From Nocardiopsis coralli (GTDB lineage Bacteria > Actinomycetota > Actinomycetes > Streptosporangiales > Streptosporangiaceae), in the NCBI RefSeq assembly GCF_014892575.1, contig NZ_JADBGI010000006.1:62001-126000 (forward strand): a DNA stretch of 64,000 nt, given 5' to 3'. Below the pieces are notes generated by a model. The model did not search any database and was not told where the DNA came from. It worked only from the letters and a program-made list of their open reading frames with translations. The first letter of the stretch is position 1; each line of letters opens with the position of its first letter. A program made the position numbers and the translations under genes. Positions 61,895-64,000 of this stretch are shown here, in pieces.

Positions 61895-62257
61895 CTAGTT
61901 CCTTGGCTGCTCGATTTCACCGAGTGCGCGCCGGAGCGCTTCAGCCTCCTGGCCGTCCATGGACTGGACGAAGGCGGCCAGAGCGGCATCGCGGTCACCC
62001 GTCTGGCCGAGCGCGTCGAACATCATCTCCGACACGTAGTTCTCTCGGCTCGCGGCCGGGCTGTACCGCCACGCACGTCCCTCACGTGCCCGGTCGACCA
62101 CCTTCTTCTTGGCGAGCCGGTCGAGCACGGTCATGACGGTCGTGTGTGCCAGGTCGCGATCGGCCAGGGCCTTACCCACCTCACGAACCGTCATCGGTTC
62201 ATTGCGTGCCCACAGTACATCCATCACCGCGCGTTCGAGTTCGCCAAGCCGATTCAT
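61895..62257 (-). CDS. BlaI/MecI/CopY family repressor
   Basis: 120 residues. N-terminal winged HTH (LERAVMDVLWARNEPMTVRE) and a short C-terminal dimer domain carrying the likely cleavage region. Represses its operon until the M56 peptidase cuts it. A TAC-AC/GT-GTA dyad lies 23 bp upstream. Confidence 0.92.
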   Translation of the reverse strand: MNRLGELERAVMDVLWARNEPMTVREVGKALADRDLAHTTVMTVLDRLAKKKVVDRAREGRAWRYSPAASRENYVSEMMFDALGQTGDRDAALAAFVQSMDGQEAEALRRALGEIEQPRN

Positions 62258-62280
62258 GCCAGTGAGTCTACCGGCGCATC

Positions 62281-62297
62281 TACTACGCGTTGTCGTA
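62281..62297. promoter_or_regulatory. BlaI operator candidate
   Basis: TACTACGCGTTGTCGTA, arms TACTAC and GTCGTA (5 of 6 paired) around 5 bases, like the TACTAC-type dyads of mycobacterial BlaI. Just upstream of the BlaI start. Confidence 0.6.
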
Positions 62298-62392
62298 CCC
62301 CCACGTTAAATCTGGATGGCCTGTGGGCAAGGCGTTCTTGACCCGTTCGGCAGGGGTGTGGCGCTCCGTCACCGGCAGGGTAGGGACCGGGC

Positions 62393-62920
62393 ATGGCTAC
62401 CGACAACCCCACGGACATCACCCTCCTCCGTGGAGACATCACAGAGCAGCACGTCGACGCCGTCGTCAACGCCGCGAACAGCTCCCTCATGGGCGGCGGC
62501 GGGGTCGACGGCGCGATCCACCGTGCGGGCGGACCGACGATCCTGGAGGGGTGCCGCGCCCTGCGGTCCTCGGAGTTCCCGGAAGGGCTCCCGGCGGGAC
62601 GGGCCGCTGCCACGACCGCCGGCGACCTTCCCGCACGCTGGGTGATCCACACCGTCGGCCCCGTGTACAGCAAGGAGGAGGACCGGAGCGGGCTTCTGGC
62701 CTCGTGCTTCACCGAGTCGCTACGGATCGCGCACGGGCTGGGCGCGGGGTCGATCGCTTTCCCCGCGATCTCCACGGGTGTCTACCGCTGGCCGGTGGAG
62801 GACGCGGCGCGGATCGCGGCGCAGGCGGTGCGCACGGCACCGGAGAGCGTTCCCGACATCCGGTTCGTTCTGTTCAGCGACCGGGCGCTGGCGGCGTTCG
62901 AGGAGGCGTTCGCACCCTGA
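62393..62920 (+). CDS. Macro domain protein (O-acetyl-ADP-ribose deacetylase type)
   Basis: 175 residues, a single macro domain: VVNAANSSLMGGGGVDGAIH and AFPAISTGVYRWP are the ADP-ribose loops. Hydrolyses ADP-ribose esters. Divergent from the BlaI operon. Confidence 0.94.
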   Translation: MATDNPTDITLLRGDITEQHVDAVVNAANSSLMGGGGVDGAIHRAGGPTILEGCRALRSSEFPEGLPAGRAAATTAGDLPARWVIHTVGPVYSKEEDRSGLLASCFTESLRIAHGLGAGSIAFPAISTGVYRWPVEDAARIAAQAVRTAPESVPDIRFVLFSDRALAAFEEAFAP

Positions 62921-62943
62921 GCGCCTGCGTCGGCGGCGTTCCC

Positions 62944-63735
62944 TCAGAGCGCGTGGCCGCCGGCGACCTGCAGTACCTGGCCGGTGATCCAACGGGCCTG
63001 GTGGGAGGCGAGGAAGACCACCGCGTCCGCGATGTCCTCGGGCTCGCCCACGCGTCCCAGAGGCACGACCGAGCGGGCGTGCTCGAGCGTCTCGCCCTCC
63101 ATCCAACCCGTCTGGACCGGGCCGGGAGCGACGGCGTTGACGCGGATCCCGGTCGGGCCGAGGTCCAGGGCGAGTCCGCGGGTCAGCGATTCCAGGGCGG
63201 CCTTCGACGTGCCGTAGGCGACCTGGCCGGGGAACGCACGGGCGGCGTCGGTTGAGATGTTGACGGCGCAGGGCGGGTCCCCGGCGTCCTCGACGAGGGC
63301 GCGGCGGCGGGCGAGCTGGGAGATGAGCAGGGCCGGGGCGACCGAGTTGACCCGGTAGGTGCGTTCGAGGGTCCCGGCGGTGAGGGTGTCGACGGTGTCG
63401 GGGCTCTCGCAGTGCGCGGCGTTGTTGACCAGCACGTCCACGGGGCCGAGGAGGTTCTCGACCTCCTCCAGCAGGCGTCCGGGGGCGTCGGGCTCGGAGA
63501 GGTCGGCGGTCACGGACACGGCCCCGGGCAGGTCGGTGACCAGGTCGGCCACGCCTTCGCCGTCGGGGGTGACGTGGTCCCAGTGGGCGCCCTCGGGTTC
63601 GGGTTCGGCGCGGCCGAGGTTGTGCACGGCCACACGGGCGCCCTCGGCGGCGAAGGCCCGTGCGACGGCGGCGCCGATGCCCGCGCCGGCCCCGGTGACG
63701 AGGACGGTGCGATCCCTGAGCCCGGTGTCGATCAT
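62944..63735 (-). CDS. Short-chain dehydrogenase/reductase
   Basis: 263 residues. TGAGAGIG cofactor loop, NNAA, catalytic Ser in INIST-like NISTDAA and Tyr-Lys in YGTSK. Substrate unknown. Convergent with the macro-domain gene (24 bp). Confidence 0.93.
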   Translation of the reverse strand: MIDTGLRDRTVLVTGAGAGIGAAVARAFAAEGARVAVHNLGRAEPEPEGAHWDHVTPDGEGVADLVTDLPGAVSVTADLSEPDAPGRLLEEVENLLGPVDVLVNNAAHCESPDTVDTLTAGTLERTYRVNSVAPALLISQLARRRALVEDAGDPPCAVNISTDAARAFPGQVAYGTSKAALESLTRGLALDLGPTGIRVNAVAPGPVQTGWMEGETLEHARSVVPLGRVGEPEDIADAVVFLASHQARWITGQVLQVAGGHAL

Positions 63736-63810
63736 GGTGTGCCCCCCGTGTGTGGTCTCCCCCGGAACGCGACCGATCCTAACGAGCGCCCACGTCCCGG
63801 CCCAGGGAAT

Positions 63811-64000
63811 TCAGCCGCCCTCGGGGTCGGCGATGGGTTCGGGGTATCCGGGCGGGGGCGGGTCCTGGGCCCAGGGCGTGTGCGCACTGCGTCCGGGAAG
63901 GTCGGCCAGTTCGGGAACGTGCCTCCGGACGTAGACGCCCTCGGGGTCGAAGCGGCGTGCCTGGCGCAGGGGGTTGAACCCGCGGTTGGGGCGCGTGTCG
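63811..64000 (-). CDS. Deoxyribodipyrimidine photolyase/cryptochrome, C-terminal end
   Basis: Only the last 62 residues are in the window. DTRPNRGFNPLRQARRFDPE and YVRRHVPELA match the FAD-domain end of class I photolyases, followed by a proline-rich tail. The start lies beyond the right edge. Confidence 0.85.
   Translation of the reverse strand, partial: DTRPNRGFNPLRQARRFDPEGVYVRRHVPELADLPGRSAHTPWAQDPPPPGYPEPIADPEGG

Overview
High-GC actinobacterial chromosome. The GTG starts, leaderless genes, WhiB-like and SsgA-like proteins, CarD, a senX3/regX3-phoU locus, an actinomycete integrative and conjugative element (AICE) in a tRNA gene, and a CelR/CebR-type cellulose operator fit a filamentous actinomycete. 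I infer a Nocardiopsis/Thermobifida-like member of the Streptosporangiales; no 16S gene is present to prove it.

Layout. (1) 1-17.3 kb is chromosome with transport, redox and stress genes: a BCCT osmolyte carrier, an MFS exporter with a divergent LysR regulator, a ferric-reductase-like protein, a TetR/oxidoreductase pair, a CadC-type ArsR sensor with a metal P1B-ATPase, a DsbA-like/VKOR disulfide pair, pirin, a second oxidoreductase, a duplicated-domain lipoprotein, and a HAD gene broken by an in-frame amber codon. (2) 17.4-20.4 kb looks like a remnant island: an EPSP synthase gene and a tyrosine recombinase between a 13-bp att-like fragment and a full att copy. (3) 20,449-42,980 is a complete AICE of about 22.5 kb bounded by a perfect 48-bp direct repeat of the 3' part of tRNA-Thr(TGT). 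It carries int and xis, a lambda O/P-like replication module (winged-helix initiator with iterons inside its gene, plus a DnaC-like loader), its own sliding clamp, an FtsK/TraB translocase beside clustered repeats (clt candidate), a run of small membrane proteins, a GntR-purC-orf operon with twin operators, a translationally coupled Nudix/RapZ-C/HIT/SsgA-like/WhiB-like operon behind a duplicated hairpin leader, and a membrane beta-helix protein with perfect 180-bp tandem repeats. (4) 43-64 kb returns to chromosome: rlmB, a GH16 glucanase, cysS, a membrane protein with a long acidic tail, ispF, carD, phoU, senX3-regX3, dtd, a DUF2207 protein, two tandem zinc peptidases, a membrane protein with a GHSQG hydrolase motif, an M56/BlaI pair, a macro-domain protein, an SDR, and the C-terminus of a photolyase.

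How the genes work together. The AICE has a full excision, replication and transfer set. Its replication proteins resemble a phage O/P system that borrows the host helicase, rather than the RepSA or primase-polymerase types usual for AICEs. Its cargo (purC, nucleotide-handling enzymes, WhiB- and SsgA-like regulators) suggests it adjusts host nucleotide metabolism and development around transfer. Assignments rest on motifs and family resemblance read from the sequence; no database search was run.
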